A program made the translations under genes and the position numbers. Shown here piece after piece: positions 6,198-7,965 of a stretch of DNA of 7,965 bases. The notes under the pieces were generated by a model. It made no database searches and was not told where the DNA came from. It worked only from the letters and a program-made list of their open reading frames with translations. How positions within the stretch are numbered: position 1 is the stretch's first letter; every line of letters starts with the position of its first letter. The stretch lies in contig JAKBQK010000496.1 in assembly GCA_021835265.1 (NCBI GenBank), positions 1-7,965 on the forward strand. Reading direction: 5' to 3'. This DNA is from Thermoplasmata archaeon (lineage in GTDB: Archaea > Thermoplasmatota > Thermoplasmata > Thermoplasmatales > Thermoplasmataceae).

Positions 6198-6590
6198 TAT
6201 GTAGCCCTGTTTCCTTGATGCTGCAGGTCTGATTTGTTATATTGCGGAACTGAGTACAGAATCTCCTCTCTTTGATATCGACTTCTGGGGTCTCTGTTTT
6301 CCACTCTACTTTATTACCGGATCAATAGTTATGAATGTGAGAAGCTACCTCGCCTTCTAAAAACTATTCTTCTCATCCATGAGCTCTATCAGTATTCTAA
6401 TCACGGGGGATATTCCTATCCTCAGTGTTCTATCCAGAGTAAGATTTACGGGTGAATCTGAAGCAATCTTCATGATTTTGTCATATCTTCTCTTTGATAC
6501 GTATTTCTCAATTTCATCAGGATCGGCAGAAATGACATCATCTGGCGTTACGTATTTGTTCAACAGGTCAAGAGTGATTATACAAACACA
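6198..6590 (-). pseudogene. IS110-family transposase relic with internal deletion and stops
   Basis: A single minus-strand frame runs from a TAA at 6593-6591 through three later stops. The first block (6590-6360) reads LDLLNKYVTPDDVISADPDE, then KRRYDKIMKIASDSPVNL, resembling the linker region of IS110 transposases (LL.KYPTPEDI..A...I ... KA..I.ELAK.SVG). After a TAG at 6359-6357 the same frame continues with LLTFITIDPVIK, TAG, SGKQRPQKSISKRGDSVL and, after a TAA, QIRPAASRKQGYI. This is the C-terminal domain's GIDPV..QSGK.......ISKRGNS.LR.A..... signature. The stretch between the blocks, normally carrying the LL.IPGIG motif, is deleted. Both the DEDD catalytic half and the basic C-terminus are missing, so it is non-functional. 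Its sequence differs from the plus-strand relic at 4250-4602, so the two came from different elements. Confidence 0.8.
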
Positions 6591-6643
6591 TTAGTTTTAA
6601 CAACTAATTTTTATAGCTATAAATTCAAATATCAATTATAGAG

Positions 6644-7960
6644 TTAAGTACGCACATTAAGAATACTGTCTATCGCTTCTGTTTGTTCAACACACGTTTT
6701 ATTCCAGTTAAAATTTGAATTAAATGTAGAACGGATTATCCTTCTTAACTCCTGAAATTTTAACGGTTCTAATTCACTCATCTTTAACAACTCAACCACA
6801 TTCTTACTCATACCTCCAATGTCTCTATATCGAGTTTTATACATTGGTATAATATTAAATTGCTGGACAAATGGTAAATCATATGTTACAGATGGAACCC
6901 CACAAAATAGGGCGTTAGCAAGTGAAATAGAAAATATGTCTTTTTTTGATGGATAGAGAAATATCTTAGAAGAGCAAATAGTGGTAACCTTTACCGATTC
7001 TGACACAAATCCCAATAAATTTACATTTGGTTCAAGTTTCAACTTTTTTAATTTAGTATTGAATTGCTGTTCAGTCATTCTATCAACGAATTTTCCTAAA
7101 ATAACTGTTTTTATATTGTCCCCAAGCAATTGCTTAACCCTATAAACTATTTCTAAAACATCTAATATCCCCTTTCCTGATTCCAATCTGGCAGCCATAA
7201 AACATATATCATACTTGAGATCTAAATTAAGCAATCCTTCAACACTCTGAATATCAGATGATGCAGAATTTTTTACCTCAATTATATTTTTAAATCCAAA
7301 GTATTTATCTATGTAATATTTACTTGCACTGCCCATGGCAATTATTTTTATTGAATTGGCTAAACCTCTTCTAGTTTCCCTTACCTTAATAAGTGTTTTT
7401 TTAAGATCATCTATTTTTTTTGTGATGAAATAATTTTTTTTCAAATAAGATGCTTTGTTCTTCAGTTTATTGTATTGATTTTTTTTATTATTTAAGTAAC
7501 TAATCTTTGAAACCTGATTGAGGTTTTTAAAAAAGCTTGTAAATATTTTTAAAAAGACTTGAATATACCAATTTGCAAAAACTTTTTTTGTCGGTGTGTT
7601 GATAAATGGAAGTTCATGAAATAGTACTGTGTAATTAACGCCTATCTCTTTCCAAATTTCATAACCCAATACGATCCAGCGAGGATTTTCATACTGTATG
7701 ATATTTAATTCAATCCCTTCCCTTATAAGTAAGTTTTTGAGATTATCTTTTGAAAGTTTAAAATCCACGATTATGTGAACTTCCATGTTGCTTAGACGTT
7801 TTAAGGTGTCTGCACTTGGTTTATTTTCCATATATAGGAAAATATCAAAAACCTTTGATAAACATGGCAAAGTCTCTATAGTGATTCTCTGTGCACCACC
7901 GTTTTCCAAATTTAAATCACAAATATATAAGATTTTTTTCTTCCTCATTTGACTGTACAT
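6644..7960 (-). CDS. GT4-like glycosyltransferase with a basic insert and altered EX7E site
   Basis: A 438-residue GT-B protein. N-domain: KKKILYICDLNLENGGAQR (7-25), with the glycine pair that opens GT4 enzymes, and FHE (114-116) in the usual active-site histidine position. C-domain: ICFMAARLESGKGI (252-265), equivalent to the VGRL...KG signature; then NVNLLGFV (312-319), SSKIFLYPSKKD (330-341) and ISLANALFCGVPSVTYDLP (345-363). In typical GT4 enzymes the last block carries EX7E; here the two positions are Asp341 and Asn349. Between the domains, residues about 135-200 form a Lys- and Asn-rich, probably helical or coiled stretch that most GT4 proteins lack. The role inferred is sugar transfer in surface glycan assembly, but the altered donor-contact residues leave activity uncertain. 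The start may be Met1 (7960) or Met5 (7948, MRKKKIL), which fits the family better. The promoter lies outside the window. Confidence 0.85.
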   Translation of the reverse strand: MYSQMRKKKILYICDLNLENGGAQRITIETLPCLSKVFDIFLYMENKPSADTLKRLSNMEVHIIVDFKLSKDNLKNLLIREGIELNIIQYENPRWIVLGYEIWKEIGVNYTVLFHELPFINTPTKKVFANWYIQVFLKIFTSFFKNLNQVSKISYLNNKKNQYNKLKNKASYLKKNYFITKKIDDLKKTLIKVRETRRGLANSIKIIAMGSASKYYIDKYFGFKNIIEVKNSASSDIQSVEGLLNLDLKYDICFMAARLESGKGILDVLEIVYRVKQLLGDNIKTVILGKFVDRMTEQQFNTKLKKLKLEPNVNLLGFVSESVKVTTICSSKIFLYPSKKDIFSISLANALFCGVPSVTYDLPFVQQFNIIPMYKTRYRDIGGMSKNVVELLKMSELEPLKFQELRRIIRSTFNSNFNWNKTCVEQTEAIDSILNVRT

Positions 7961-7965
7961 TCTCG

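Noticed and set aside
6225..6360. A plus-strand frame reading AELSTESPLFDIDFWGLCF and onward
   Set aside because: It is the complement of the ISKRGDS region of the IS110 relic; the open frame is a shadow.
6379..6594. A 71-residue plus-strand open frame
   Set aside because: It is antisense to the IS110 transposase relic, which is recognisable on the minus strand.
1..7965. CRISPR arrays, tRNA or rRNA genes, toxin-antitoxin or other defence modules
   Set aside because: No regularly spaced repeats, tRNA-like arms, rRNA segments or defence motifs were found on either strand.

Overview
The window reads as a surface-glycan (exopolysaccharide or protein-glycosylation) gene island from an AT-rich archaeon. 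My best guess is a member of the Thermoplasmatales or a close relative. This is an inference from three things: low GC, a DUF2079-type membrane protein whose predicted external domain is crowded with N-glycosylation sequons, and a transketolase encoded as two separate overlapping genes. No rRNA, tRNA or CRISPR array is visible, and no taxonomic marker gene is present, so the assignment is tentative.

Layout, left to right. (a) 1-628, minus: the N-terminal 209 residues of a GT4-type glycosyltransferase that runs off the left edge. (b) 730-2628, plus, divergent from (a): a 632-residue DUF2079-like polytopic membrane protein. (c) 2845-3654, minus: a complete GT2 glycosyltransferase of the dolichyl-phosphate sugar synthase type. 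(d) 3792-4970, plus: a wrecked transketolase gene pair. The 3' end of the N-terminal-subunit gene overlaps the start of the C-terminal-subunit gene by ATGA. The second gene stops after about 44 codons, and about 0.7 kb of mobile-element debris follows, including an IS110-type transposase C-terminus broken over three frames. Degraded transketolase coding then resumes at almost the same codon and runs to about 4970. (e) 4976-5974, plus: an intact GT2 glycosyltransferase resembling abequosyltransferases. Its upstream open frame is really transketolase residue, so the gene should start at a TTG preceded by a run of six G. (f) 5975-6197: a short spacer with two adjacent inverted repeats. (g) 6198-6590, minus: a second IS110-type transposase relic, lacking both ends, with an internal deletion and three in-frame stops. 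(h) 6644-7960, minus: a GT4-like glycosyltransferase with an unusual basic insert and altered EX7E residues.

How it fits together: the intact genes supply activities expected of a glycan assembly locus. These are a lipid-phosphate-sugar synthase type GT2, a monosaccharide-adding GT2, two GT4 enzymes and a large membrane protein that may be a GT-C-like enzyme. The genes alternate in strand, are separated by dead gene fragments and do not form an operon, which is typical of rapidly reshuffled surface-polysaccharide islands. I see no convincing undescribed defence or mobile system. The most informative features are the transketolase wreck, the two oppositely oriented IS110 relics on either side of one glycosyltransferase, and the atypical GT4 at the right.
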